Shown: piece by piece, positions 14,101-28,600 of the stretch
How the letters are laid out: each line of letters starts with the position of its first letter
Position numbering within the stretch: the first letter of the stretch is position 1
Source: Lichenostomus cassidix
Lineage: Eukaryota > Chordata > Aves > Passeriformes > Meliphagidae
Direction: 5' to 3'
DNA length: 64,000 nt
Assembly (NCBI GenBank): GCA_008360975.2
Contig: CM039182.1
Span: 17,580,324-17,644,323 of the forward strand
Notes under the pieces: model-generated
What the model was told of the DNA's origin: nothing
Seen by the model: the letters and a program-made list of their open reading frames with translations, nothing else
The model's database searches: none
Program-made: the position numbers and the translations under genes

Positions 14101-16605
14101 ACTGCATTATTTGGTGGGCAAGGCAGGAATCACAGTATAATTCACCACTATAATTCTGAGCATACAAAACAAAATAATCAATAAATTAACATATTAAATT
14201 CAAAATTATGTTACAGAACAAAAAAATAATTCAGGGGCAAAGGCATAATGATTATGCATAGGAATAAGATCCATTTTAATGTATTTAAACAGAGCAGCAT
14301 CCTAAAGATGCTATTTAAAGTTGACTATCATGTTTATAACATGTAATTTATTCTGATATTGAGAATAGCCCTTAAGGGATAAATATATCTTATAACAACA
14401 CCAAGTTATAGGAGTCCCTTTCCATAGGGTTGAAAGGGACATAAAATAAAACTACTAGCTATGATCACATCTATCAGGAAAAAAAAAACCCAATCCAAAA
14501 CTAAATTCCATCTGTCAACAATAATAATTTCAAAACCAGATACTGCTGTAAACTCAGCTGCCAGGATTAAAAAAACAGCTAGATACTTGTTCTGTCATCT
14601 CAGAAGTAGGTTTTTCATTCCAATGAAAAGCAGTATTTTTTTTTCCAAGTATAGAAGAAATGTTGGTGAATTGCAATCATGATTATCAAACCTGAAGAAT
14701 GTGGGTTACTGTATGGCTATCACAAATTTAATGAAAAGGTCATTACAGAACTTCAAGCTGTGTTGTACTACACTGCATTTACATCAAGGCAACTACCAGT
14801 ATAACACACATTAGTGTTTCATTTCGGATAGGCTGTTCAGTATTAGCTTACAACCAGAATTCAACCAACCAAATAAAAACTGAAAATATTTCTGTTTTCT
14901 TTTTGCACTTGGGCTATTTCTGATAATGGCCTTTTCTTTCCACTGCAAGGCTGACTTTAGACCAGTAGCTCTATGTAGCTGAAAAATTCAATACTTTTGG
15001 GGCCCACATTGAGCAGCAAGTTTACTGGACTGTGTTTTCCACTGCACCGAACAACAAGTTCCCCTTTGTCTAACTGCTTGTCCCCAAAATTCTACAGCTT
15101 GAAAGCAAATATTTTAAATCTTCTTTTGATGTATTTTCCTGGCTTGCTGCATCCATACTAACTGTCATAGGCTGAAGAAGAGAGCAAACCTTTATAATGA
15201 AACCTCATTGACTCCATTTGTAAAGAAGCATGACAAGAAGATGCATCTTCACTGACGGTAACATCCCATGATATAAGATCATAGGCAGTACTGTAATATA
15301 TTATGTGTGGTTCTTGCCACCGTGCTTTAAAAATGTGCTCAGACATGTTTCTACTAACAGCTGCTAAAATATTAGGCCACAAAAACTGAAAAAAAGTGTG
15401 AAAGAGGAAAAGAAGCCTATGCTTATTTGAAAATAAATATGATAAAGGAGTAAGATGCAGCAGAAAGAAGTAGGAGCAAATATAAATCTGCTTAGCATAC
15501 AACTTACAAGCCTGTCACAGGACTATAAAAATGATACTGACAGTCCTAAGTAGCATAATAAAATAACAACATAGGAAAATTCACAAAGAAAATACTGACA
15601 TAAGAAGGTCCCTTCCTATCTTTGATACCCGAACATTAATGAAAACAATTTTCAGTGACTTGCCAAGCTTCCAATAGATAATGACAAAAGCACAGAAACC
15701 CCCACAGAATACTAGGACACTCTTTTTGTGTATCATTTTCAATCCAAATAATTACAAATATTCAGGACATCAAACTAAGCAAGGTGACAAAAGAATTGGA
15801 AAGATAGCATGGGGAGAGAAGAAAGGAAGTCTGAAATATGGCAGAAAGGAGAGATTATTTTATCCATGTATTAAATTAAAGTACATATTTTTTAAATATA
15901 CATAAGTTAAAGTCATTATTCAACCACAAGGTGCCAGAAATATGAATGAAATATTTAAATTCTACTGTCATTAAAAAGCCTTGACAGAAGTAACATCTTC
16001 TATAGTCAGAAGTATGTTATTAACTACATTGCATTTTGTTACACAACACTACTTGGCACATGTTGCAACTCAATAGCTTATATACCGAAGAAATTTGAAA
16101 TGTAGTTTGATTAAAAGAGCATCCTTGTGGGCACAAATGCTGAGCATGTTCTGCCTAATTCAGAATTCCTCAGTGAATTAAAGAAAAGTATATAAAAAAG
16201 AACTATAGGATGAATAATTATAAAAAGATTACAATGAAACTATTTAACTCCCCTGGGAATATTAATCTGCAAGCCATTTGAAAGGTTTCCTTTCATGCCT
16301 CCGTTAAAGGAATTTGTATTTGAAATTGCCTGACATTTAGACGAGCAGTTGAATGCAAAAGGAAGTCAGCTTGCAATGAAGTCTTAACAGATAGCAGCAA
16401 GAAACAGTGCCAGCAAAGGTGGCTTAAGATGGCAGTCAGCTGGCATCACTAAACAAAAGACAAGGATCATATTCTGAGAGCTCCTTTTTTCTTTGAGGAC
16501 AGCATTTTACAAGAATATATTAATATATAAATTTAAAAGTAAATTGAGGCAAAGCTTTAACATTTATATATATGTACACACACACACATATACATACATC
16601 TGTGT

Positions 16606-16646
<41 letters not shown>

Positions 16647-19600
16647 TATATATATCTCCTACCATCCAATTGCTGCTCTGATTAGCAAGACTCATCACTG
16701 TAATTAATTCTTGCCAGTGTTTTCCTCAGCACAAGTACTACCCTCAACCAGAGATGGCCTCATTCTGGATAAAAATTCACTGCATAAACAAATTCATGTC
16801 CATGGATTATTGGAAAGTCACATACAGTCATAAGCTGCTTTAGTAATTGCCTTTGCTGCATTCTTCTGAATATCAGGAACAGTAGATTCTTCTAAAAATG
16901 AAAGTAGTTTTTTAAGGCCTCCTGTCATCTGAATCAGCTGCAAAGTATGCACATCATTGAGACAATTTCCCAACACAGCAAGTGTATCAATATGTAGGTC
17001 ACTGAGTTCCTAATTAAAAAAAAACAAACAACAAACAACCTTGAAATCAGGATTAAAATATTTTTGGCTTTTAAGTTTGTACAATAACTGTTCTAACTTT
17101 CTTTTTGACAGTTTATTCATACTGCAAAGTACATAATTGCAAATTCATATTTTCATATAATTTATTTGGTGATGCCTTAGGATGGAACACAATTTATTGA
17201 AAACATTAAAATGCCCAGAAGTTTCTCATTTACATCAAAGTGGGTCAGACAGATACTCAGAGTGGGCCTGTGATCTTGAAACTTAAAAAACTTCACTAAT
17301 TTCAACACACTATACTTCCCATTGTAACACCTGAACTCAAGAAGCACTAAACTGAGTCTCATAGTAACAAAAACAATGGTATGGAATTGTGTCTAAGGCC
17401 ATTGATATATAAATTCAATATAAAAATTTAATAATAAACACTTTGAGGAATGTCTTTGCTTCTTTACTTAGTAAGCTAGATATCCTAGCTCATCCTATTT
17501 CTATCATAGTTCACTCCAAGTAAGGAACTCTCTCTTACATCATTCTTCCATAAAATAAGTAATATTTCTCATTAGCCATACAAACATCAGCATTAAGAAC
17601 AAAAAAACTTGTAAGGCAAGTAAACCATACATCATTTTCCAGTATATTCAGAATGCAATCTAATCCATCGTTTTCTTCCAGTATTATCCTGGTTTCTCTG
17701 TCTCTGCTAATTACTTCTAAGGTTCGAAGGGCTAACAACTGAATGACTGGGTATTCAGATTCCAGTAGTCTCAGCAAGGGTGGAATTACATTCAGTTCAC
17801 GAACTGCAGCACGGTTTTGAAAATCCTACAATAAAATATTCCAACCAAGAATGTTAGTGATAGAGAATGTAACAATACATCAATTCCTCACTTTACAGAA
17901 AGAAGACCAAACATCTGATTTCAGACATTAAAAAATGAGTCAATACTTCAGAGCTTCCAGTTCTGAAGATTTCTTTCTGTTAAGCTAAGAACCAAACTGA
18001 ATATAATCAAGCCCAGCAAACCTTAAATTCTAGGGGTTTTCTGCATGACTGAAGTATACACTACAGAATCTAGTCCTGCCCAAAGATACCTATTTATTCT
18101 TGATTTTGCCATGTGTGTCTCAACATAAATGTTTCTTGGAGAAAATTTTTTAAATTTAGTTTCACCATATTTATTTACCTCAGTGGGAGGAAAATAGTTT
18201 TTGCACTCTGGTGTGGTTGCCTGGTTATATCTTCTTTTGTTTTAGTAATTATAAAATGACAATTCAAAATTTCAACTTTAAACAGTGAATGTGCAGCTTA
18301 ATAAAAAGACAGTAGTTGATTATATTAAAAAAGAAAATAAATAAATAAATTACAATTTGCTTTTAAATAGCTTATTGCACATGTGCAGCATGCAATTATC
18401 CTTATCAATATAAGCAAGCACCAGGTGCAGTTATCCAGATATACCCTGCAACAAAGACAGCGAGATAGTAAAAAAGGAGAAAGAGTAAAATGTGATTCTG
18501 AATAGACATGCTCTGATGCCCCAAAAGAGATAGAGTTATAAACTGAATTCATTATTGAATTGATTCGCTTAAGCCGTGGGAGAGAACTGCCATACAAATG
18601 CACCATTCTTTTCCTAAGCAGCATATGGATGACATTAGTGCAGAGTGTGAAAGTAGCCAATAACAAATCTATTCCTTCCAGTATGGAAAGTAGCTGTTGA
18701 CAGCATTCACCTATCATTAAAAAGATGTTCAAATATGTGCTATGGACTTGCTGGTCAAAATAAGACAAAATGCAATTGGTAGTTCTTTAATTTACAGGAT
18801 TATCCTAGCCTTTTGGATAGAAAGATTACAACTATCATTACCAAGATTAGTATTTTTCAACTAAGAAGATGAATTATTGTTTAATTTTAAAAATCTGAAT
18901 CTCATCTCGATTTTACTTATACTGCAGTACAGCACAGCTAATTGCATTAAGTTCAACAGAATTAAAGTCAAATCAGCTATATTCAGAATTTAACATGCAA
19001 TGACTTGTTTCAAACACATTGATGAACACTGGGGAGTAAAGGAAACAAATATTTTAAAATTATTAACTCCACACAGAATGTCAGGGGTGGGGGTGCAAAT
19101 GCTTATCTGCCTCTGCAATTTAAGACAACAAACAAGAGCAAACTTTACCTGTACCAAAAGGTAGATACATTCGAGCGAATTCTTCGTAACATCAGGATCA
19201 GGGCTACCTAGCAATCTGATAAGTGGTTCCAAACCTCCTTCCTCAAATACTTTTACTTTAGTAGTATATTCAACAGCCATATATGCTAGACAAAGAGTAG
19301 TAAACTCATGGATAACTACATCTTCTGTGGGGAAAAAAAGAAACACTTTCACCAAGTTTTATTCAGCACAGAACATGTTCACTAAACCAGAGGTCTAAAA
19401 CTTTATTTGAAGTCAATAAATAATAGTTGTTAACCATACTCAATGTGTCCATAAACATCTTGTTCCATCTGTAACATAAAACTACCCAGTGAGTTACAGA
19501 GCAACTCCTATAAATGCATTTACCTATTTAACATGCAGTAGGACAAATTGTGAGTTACAGGGAAGATTTTATTAAATGGGCTGTTAAAACAGCAATCATG

Positions 19601-22600
19601 AATTATTTCTGACTGTAGTTTTGCTCAAGGAATGAACACTGTAAGGTACCTTCTGGCGCCAGCAGTGATATAAGTGAATTTGTGACATCCAGTTCCCTCA
19701 GTAAGTTCTTGACATCATCTAAAATGAAGTAAATACAAATGTGAAGTCTTTTGTCTGGCAATGTTGGCTGAGTAAAGAAACAGAATCTGCTCCAAGCAAA
19801 ATGTACTTATGGTTACTCCCCGAGTGACAAAGAGATCTGACTGGGAAAGACACACAACTAAAGTTAGACCAAGATCATAATGGGCACAGAAAAAATAGAA
19901 GAGACTTTCAAATAGCAGATGACATCCTTTGACATTTGATGCATACGAGGTTCCTCTATATTTCATTCAGACTTTATTCAAAATACTTGCATCTAGCAGG
20001 TTCTGATTAAATATTGCATGATTTTAATTGCCAAAAAAGTTGTACCCCAATAGTTAAAATTATTTGTGGTTAAACTTATCAAACTAAAAGCAATCCTTCT
20101 GTTATTTTGTTTTCAAGCCATCACTTTGCAATTTTATGCTAATACCAGCCCACACAGCAAATGGAAAACATGAATTTCACAGGTCTCACTAAAATCACAG
20201 TGAAGACTTTCAGATGGTATTTTTATTGTTGCCAATTGCAAACTAGCAAAACCACAACCACTGGACAGAAAAAACAAACAATATTCTTCGGGACAGACTT
20301 CATGCAATCCTACAGAGCTGTGTTGTTATTATCAACTTATTCAACATGTTGAAATGTAAGGAAAAAATGTATGAGTTTAATTTACATTTAAATAAAAAAC
20401 AATTAAGATGTGAATATAAATGGAAAATCTTTGTTCATTCAAATCCATGTTTGTGCAGCAGCATTGACTATATGCTAATGCCAAATTAGAAGTAACCTAA
20501 GAGGGTAAGGTCCAGTCCAGTATGAAAAGCAGGTAGCAGTTGATGAAAAGACTTAGAGAGTGGCTGGGATATCCTCATGGAAGACAACTGGGTAGAACAT
20601 TCACCAAATTAAGACTGGTTTAATTACAATAATCAGATATAGGTCTATAAAGCACTAGAAAAATAACAGCCACTGAAATTCAACCTTTCATCACTTAATC
20701 TTTATTCTGGGGCATTAATATAGGATTTTTTCACATGATCAACCTCTTGTTTTGATGACCATACGTTGAAAAATAATAAAAAATGGAGACTCTTACGATT
20801 AGAGGCCATGATGCCCAATACCATGACAGCATTTCTGCGTACAATTGGATCTTCATGTGAAATGAGTTTATACAGATGCTCAATTGCTCCAAGACCAAGA
20901 AGTGTCACTTTGTTTTCATCACCTGAAAAGCAATTGGGTTAAAAGTCCAAGAAAAGTGCCAGCAACCTCACAGTTCTAATGTATCAAAGTAAAACCACTT
21001 CCAGTCTTTTCCTGGACAGTAGAATCAAAGAACAGAGGACTGACAGGTTCACTTAATTTACACCTCAAATAAATATGTGTCAAACAGTTTCAAGGATTAA
21101 TAGTATCTAAGATTAATTCACATTTTTAAAGCAAAGGATGCTTCTGTCTATTGGACACTCCAATAGTTTGTTGGAGATTGCAGTGGAAGTACAAAGGAAA
21201 GCTTTCTACTTAGCAAAGTACAGGTGAACAGTATCAGGTTAATACATTTTATTTTCCTCTTTTCTTGCCTCCCAATTTCATCTTCCTCAAAATAACAGTT
21301 CATTAATTTTGTGGATCTTTAATATCCCTCAAGGGAAGCAACTACCAGGATTTGTATCATTAATTCCTACCTGAGATTTCTACCACCTGAAAATGAAGTG
21401 CTTTGTAGTTGAATAGGTGCTGGACATGCAAAGAACAGAGGAGTTTCGTGTGATTACAGCTTTCTGTTCCTACTCATGCAAAACACAAACCCCAAGAAAC
21501 AAAATCCCAACCCTACTCCTATTCTCAGTTCCCACAACAGCTTTATAATTCGTTTTCTAATGAACCATACCTGCCCTTCCTGGTTACAAGAGAGCAATGT
21601 GAGAGGAAACTGGAGATCTATGCTCATTCTCAGGCCAAGACATGATTAAAATGGAGGAAGTATTTTTTTATTGAGGGATGGGACTTAATTTACTTGCAAC
21701 ACTCAAAAAGATAGATTAACTGCAATTAATTAACTGAAAACAACTCCTTCTCTTGTGCCACATTGCAGAGTTACAGTCTAGTCTTCTGGAAGATTGCAGG
21801 AATATCTACATTAATAATTTAAAGGATTATTCTTTTAGTATAAACATAAAATCAATAAACATCTGTCCTCTTGCAGTGTGAAATATTTTACTGTGGACAG
21901 GAGGGAAGGAACCAGCAAGAGTTTATGGTTCGTAGCTGTATCCCAACACTCCAGATTCTCTCTGCACATATTCAGAATTTGATTTCATGCCCCAGCCAAG
22001 GTTGCCATACTAAGCTGAACCTAAACCCCATGTGACCCCATGCGAAGTGTCAAAGACTTCAGCTCTTCTCTCACAACTTCAGCAGTGTTGGTAATTTACA
22101 TCAATATAAAAATCAATATACAAATGCATAATTTTTAAAGAAAATGTATATTAAATGGAAATTAAAATTAAACCAGATTAATCAGAACAAAAATACTACC
22201 AGTGTATACCAATTTGAGTGACTAACATCAAACAATATGGAATAAGTAGGAGACAATTGAGGAAATAATGTGCTACATAAATTTGAGTTAATTTGTTATA
22301 CAGTTGTTTATCTCCTGAGTACCTTGAACATGACATTTACCTATAGATTATAAAGGGATCTTTGGAAGATTTGGAATCTTGGAGACTTGTTATATTCCCA
22401 ACACATACAGAAATAAGCTTGATAAAGGAGACTGAGCAGTCTCCAATAAATCATCTGCACAGAAATAATGACACAACAACTTCGTGAAAAAAAAACCCCA
22501 AAGAAAGCTAAGAAGCTCTTTTAACTGAAAACTGAACCTTAAAATAACTACACTGGTACAGCAGTTTCAAACAGTAGTATAAAAAAAAGAGTATTCTTTC

Positions 22601-25600
22601 CCAAATGCAGATCTGTTGCTCATAAAAATATATATCTATGTTGTATTTAAAACAAGCCCTATTAAACAGTGAACATTAAATTCTCCAACAAAATGATAAA
22701 ATTTTCCTTCATGCAATCTGCAAGACTTCTTTATTACTTCAAGTAAAGGTCGGATAGGCATGTCAGAAAAGGCCCAAAACTTTAATAGACACATATGAGA
22801 AGAAAGTAAGATTTTAATGCTAGGAAACTGAAGAATTGTTAACTACTATCAAAATCTAAGCAGTGCAAAACAAAGCTCATTGCAAAGAGACTAACCTTTT
22901 GATACAAATTTATATAGAGCATCACATGCTTTGGCCAAAACTTCATTTTCAGGAGAACTAAGCATTAGCACAACTGTTTCTGGTGCTTTGCTTTCAATCA
23001 ATAAGGGATCAAACTACAAAACAAAACAAAAAAAGGGAAAGAAAAGTTTGATTTATACTGAGTCTTCATGTGTGCTGCAGTAGACTCCCACATTTCATAA
23101 AAAATAAAATCTTGTTTGGTATCTACACTGAATTAGAAATATTAATGAGTTGCTATTAACCTGAAAAAACCCCAGTTTTTTAAATAACAATTAGAGACAT
23201 TGTTAAAAAATACAAAAGAATAACTGACTTCCAAATAAATACAACCATGATTTCATCACATATGAAGCTTTTGGGAAAACGTTGACACTTCCCTACAAAT
23301 CTAGAAAGTTTTGAAGGTAACAAACTACGCAATTGTTACACATAAAAGCGAATTCTGAGGCTTCAGAACCAGACACGAGAAGGTTTTCTTGAGCAGCTTT
23401 ACACAGAGCCTGTGAACTCAGGTGGTGCACAAGGAAGAGAATTTGGTTACTCTGTGCCGGTATCACTTTGTGGTTGCTTAAAATATAACAGAACACTTTC
23501 TGTGCCTTTGTCAGCTGAGTTCACCAGCTCATCACGATCCTGTACTAGATGAAGTATTTCCAAAACATAATTCCTGCTCACCCAGCTAGAAATGATACAA
23601 AGGTTTCACTTCCATTTCTGAGCTCTTTCATGCAGAAAGAAATCTTCCAACAAATCAGACAGTTTTCACCATCTTAATAGACTCCTTAGGACTAACATCA
23701 CTTGAGTAAGGGAATCTTGTAAAAAAGCCTTTTGTTTCTTAAGAAGACTCAAGGATTTCTGAAAATTCTACTAATTAAAAAGTTTTAAGCTTTCTCGGAT
23801 TTAAAGTAATTAGTTACTATGGAAAAACTGTCTTCTGTCCTCACATTTCAGGCTTATAGAGCATCTGTGTTACCTACAGAAACTACTAGATACTGGAGCC
23901 ATGCAGTTTCTCAAAAACAATGTATTTCTCTTTAAAATATAGCAGATTATAAGATAGCAATATAAATTAATTAAAATATTATTTATATATATACATGCAT
24001 ATTTACAAACGTTGATTATTTGGTTTACTTCATTAAAAAAACTTCCAATAGCTACAACAGAGGCACAGGTAGCTGATCAAGATAGGTATGAGGATACAAA
24101 TCAGTTGTCACGCAAGGAAATTATGGAGAGCAAATCTTAAAAAATGTTATGAGTGTGTTAGAAGAAAAACGAACACAGAGAAGGCTTTTTTCTTCTCCCT
24201 TATCTGACTTACTGAAAAATAAGGCAAAATGTAACACTAGTACCAAGACTTTTAAATTCATATTTTTGATAGGTTTTTAAATCTAAGTAATTTAGATTTA
24301 AATTAACCTTCCACGAGACAGAAGACACAATTTAGCCGGCAGCAAGCTCAACATACAAGTTTCATTAAGGGGTGGCCTGCCTAATGTGCGTAGCTGGTCT
24401 ACCTAGATTCAATCAAGACTGAAAATTTGAAGACACTGTCCAACTTCATGTTTTCTGTGACAAGCTGGAGGCATGGGCCAAGTCAGGGAACAAAGCTCCT
24501 TTCTAAAGAAAAAATAATCAGCTTATGGTACCATAAGTCATTCTGCCTGATAATGAGTCCGCAACAGGAATTAAATCAAATAATAGCATAGTGGTGCAAA
24601 TTACATCTTAATGATGGGCCTAAAATGATGGAATTCTTTATGAGAATTTTCTTCTTGGACTGTAAGGAGGCAAAAAAACTCAGCTTATCAGAGCTCATTC
24701 CACCCATGGGAGAATTTAGAGGTGACTGAAAGTCCCTTTAGCCTCCTTCAAACTTCTCTACTTTGGCACATTTGTGTCTTTTCACAGATGATCCTCAAGC
24801 TAAGTGCTATTATTTAAGTACAGTCATATCTCCTGAGTCTGGTCAAATACTTGGTGGTGGGATAAAACTCCAAGTTTTAGAAAAGGCTCTTAGCTCATCA
24901 GAGAAAAATAAACACCAATACTGATCTCAGACGAAGTTTAATAAGAAATGAAAGGTGAAATAGGAGTTTTAAATCTCAGTTACTTATACATCGATCTAAT
25001 ACCAAAGTCACAATTGCATTGCTCTATTTTCAGTGTTTCTCATGTTCACAAGTAATTGTATAAACCACAACTCAATGAAAATTCCTAGGATTTAATGACG
25101 GTTGGCACATGAGCAGAGTGAAATTCGTCTGATCTCTACCCATTTGATTGGACATTAGATTCACTATACTGTCTGAAATATTCAATAAGCATTTTCCTAT
25201 TAAAAGCAGTCTTGTGCTGAAAACACAGTAAAAATAGTCTCTGAAATTAATGTATGTTTAAGAAGTCAGAGACCTGAGTAGGTGAGTGATTGAGGAAGAA
25301 TTTCTTTACTAAGTGGTGACTGTGCACTGGAACAGATTGCCCAGAGAAGGTGTGGAGTCCCCCTCACTGGAGAGATTCAAGAACCACCTGGATCCAATCC
25401 CGTGCCATGTGCTCTAGGATGGCACTGCTTGAGCAGGGAGGTTGGACCAGATGATTCTGTGTAGCACCTTCCAACTGACCCACTCTGTGATTCTGTGATT
25501 TGCTGGGAAGTAACCCTGCTCATCAAAACTATCACAGGACTGGTTATGACTTCTTCTTACCATAATGCCAACATATTTACTGTTCCACCTTTTTTTTTTT

Positions 25601-28600
25601 TTTTTTAAATCAAGGCTTGCATCTAAATCTTCATACATCATTGCAGACTTCCTGTAATGGCACATACAGGACATTATGTGCTAAAATAATATACCTGAAG
25701 TTACAAACAACCCTGAATTAAATATAGAAATTTAACTAATTTATAAGCAACAACATTTAAAACATTCAGTTTGTATTAAGAAAAAAGCAAGTTAAATGAA
25801 AAAGAAAGCTATAACTCAAATGCTTCTACATGTCTTTGATCTTGACTTTTGTGTACACTTGAGTTCAAAGCCATTAGAAACTGAAGAGTATTTGGGGTTT
25901 GGTTTTGGTTTGGGGTCTTTTGGTTTTGGTTTGGGGTCTTTTGGTTTTCGTTTGGGGTTTTGTTTTTTTTTTGTTTCCATCAACTTAATTTAGTTGAAAT
26001 TGAATGGAGTACAAAATATGTTTCCAGTCAGACCAAGGACCCATCTAGCTCAGCATCCTGTCTCTGACAAAGGCCGGGTAACAGGTGTGGGCAAGAAGAC
26101 TATTAAATCTTACTTATGTTTCCTCTCAGATTCCAGCACTCTGTAACCTAGAGAACTGGAGAGCCTAGTGGTTTTATCTCTGTGTTCAAAAAGTCTGAGA
26201 AAAATTTGGTCCATAAATTTTGAAGCCATCTGTATTTTAATCACCCTCAACATTCTGAGACACAAGTATCACAGTTCAAGAGTCATAAAATAACTGTGCC
26301 TCTTCTTCATTTTAAAAATACCATCTGATAACTTTATTTGTCCTCCACAGTTCATTCACCATAAGAAAAAGTGAAATAAATTACATCCTTTTGCCTTCCC
26401 TGTATATTCATAATTTTGTGAATTTCTATGATATTCCCCTTCACAGTGATTCCTTCTGGGAATGAAGAAACCTATTCTTTTGATCTTTCCTAAAACAGAA
26501 GACACTCTGTCTGCTCTTGTTGTCTTTCTTAGTTCATTCTATTGTCTATCTATAGTTCAGCTGTCCCTTTTTGAGATGGAAACATCAGAACTGTTAATGG
26601 CATTCGTGTGCATGCATAATGCATTTGCTAGTAATGTGATGTTTTGTCTTTTATTTCTGGAATTTGCAATGTTGTACTTATTCACTCTTTCCTACTTAGG
26701 AACTGGATGCCATTTTCATGAAAATATCCACATTAATTCTGATACACTGGATGACACAGTTGCAGAATAAAACCCCATGACTGTCAACTTCTCTCCATTA
26801 TGAAATCTGAACAATAACTTGTTTTCTCACCTTTGCTTCCTATTTTATAACCAGACATTATTCCTAGGAGTGGAATTTCTTTTTACTTGTTCAAGTTTAT
26901 GTGAGTAAAAAGCCTGGTCTGAAAACTTTTGAAAAAGCTAAGTAACTGTATCAATCAGAATACCATTATCTATTTGCTCACTGATTCCTCCAAAGAACTC
27001 AAGTAGATTTCATAGCTCAAACTTTGCTCTACACAAGCACTATTAGTTCTCCCTCATTACTATAATATTTATCCATGAGTTTGGTTTTGGGGGGGGGTTT
27101 TCCAGAATTATTTCTACCAATTAACACAACACAGAAGATAAACTTTCTATAATTACTGCTGTATTTCCTTTCAAAAATGAAATTTTCTACCCTCCTTCTA
27201 GTATAAAGGGTACATGTTAAATATGATAGGTAACAGTACCACAGTTTCAGATGTTAGCTATTTTTTCATTTAGCACAATACCTGCGCAATTATTATTTAT
27301 TCCTACTTGGGCAATTTTATAACATTTATTTCAGTGATTACCACATTGCTTTGTCTTTTGATACAAAAATAAGCAATTTTGCTTTTCTTTCATGACTGCA
27401 ATCAACTGTCAGTGTCCCTCTAAGCAGCTTCTGGCATCTAGTAAATTTGAAAAAGATTTGCTGCTAGTTATTGCTATCTTTGCTAGTTCTCTCCCAAAAT
27501 ATTTTGATGCTGGGTGACATTGGTGACATAGTACTTTTACTTCTCATTTGGCAGTGGAAACAGTTTTTTGTTTTCCCATTTGGATGAAAATTCCACCTTT
27601 TGAAGGACGTATTTATCTGCTATTATTCTATTGTTTAATCATGCTGGGGGTTTTTTTAATCCCTTAAATTTGATTTAAGGTCAGTTTTAACCCTACACCT
27701 CTCATAAAATCTTTAGAAGTCCTACCGATATTTTTGATATTCTTAATTCCTTTGCCTTTACCTAGAAAATAATCAGAGTTAATATCAGAGTTAATAGATA
27801 CCTGGACATGCTGATTGTTTCAGTTCTGTGATTGTTTGATCTCCAGTACTAACAATAAAACCCAAGATACTCCATTGAATCACAAACAGTTGATATTATA
27901 AGGCACCTCTAAAGACTATCTGGTCCCACTGCCCTGTGCAGAGCAGGGTGAGCTAGAGCTCAGGCCAAGTGCACAGTTTAATTTAGCGTGTCTCCTAGGA
28001 TGGAGACTCCACAAGCTCTCTGGACAACCTATGCCATGTTTGGACAACCAATGCTCCATCATTGTTTCAGGAAAAGAGGTTTTTTTCTTCTAATGCTAAA
28101 ATGAAACTTCCTGCATTTCCATTTGTGCCTACTGCCTCTCATCTTTCCCCTGGGCACCACTGAGAAGAACCTGGCCTGCTTTCTTTACTTCTTCCTATCA
28201 GCAATCTTTACACTGACAAGTCCCCTCCAAGCCTTCTCTGGAAACTGAGCAGTCCCAATTGTCAGTCTCTCCTCCTACCACAAATGCTCCAAGACTTTGT
28301 TGCAGTAAGACCTCATCTCTCTTGTACCAGAGAACCCAGAACAGGACACAGCACTCCAGGTGTGGTCTCACTCACCAACACTGAGAGAAACACAAGCATC
28401 CCCTCTCTCAAGTTGCTGGCAACACTCTGCCAAATGCCCAGGGTTTTGTTAGCTTTTTCTGTCCCAAGTTCACGTTGCTGGTGCACGTCCACCAGAATCA
28501 CCAGGTTCTTTCCTGTAAAGCTGTTTTCCAGCTGGTCATCACCCAGTCTGTACCGGATATTCTTCCCCCAGGTGCAGGACTTGGCCATTTCCCTTTATTG

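Larger units (their letters stand above)
11437..16825 (-). other. ARMC3: ARMC3 intron between coding exons 7 and 8
   Basis: 5.4 kb, AT-rich. Holds a CR1 tail near 11.6 kb, an A-rich run near 13871-13899 and a CATATA microsatellite at 16.56-16.66 kb. A 114-codon minus-strand frame at 15158-15502 shows no family I recognise and is probably chance. Confidence 0.8.

Noticed and set aside
15158..15502. 114-codon minus-strand frame in the intron between coding exons 7 and 8
   Set aside because: No recognisable domain or splice context; length is within what AT-rich DNA of this size gives by chance.
16493..16681. 62-codon plus-strand frame with Tyr-Thr repeats
   Set aside because: Translation of a CATATA microsatellite.
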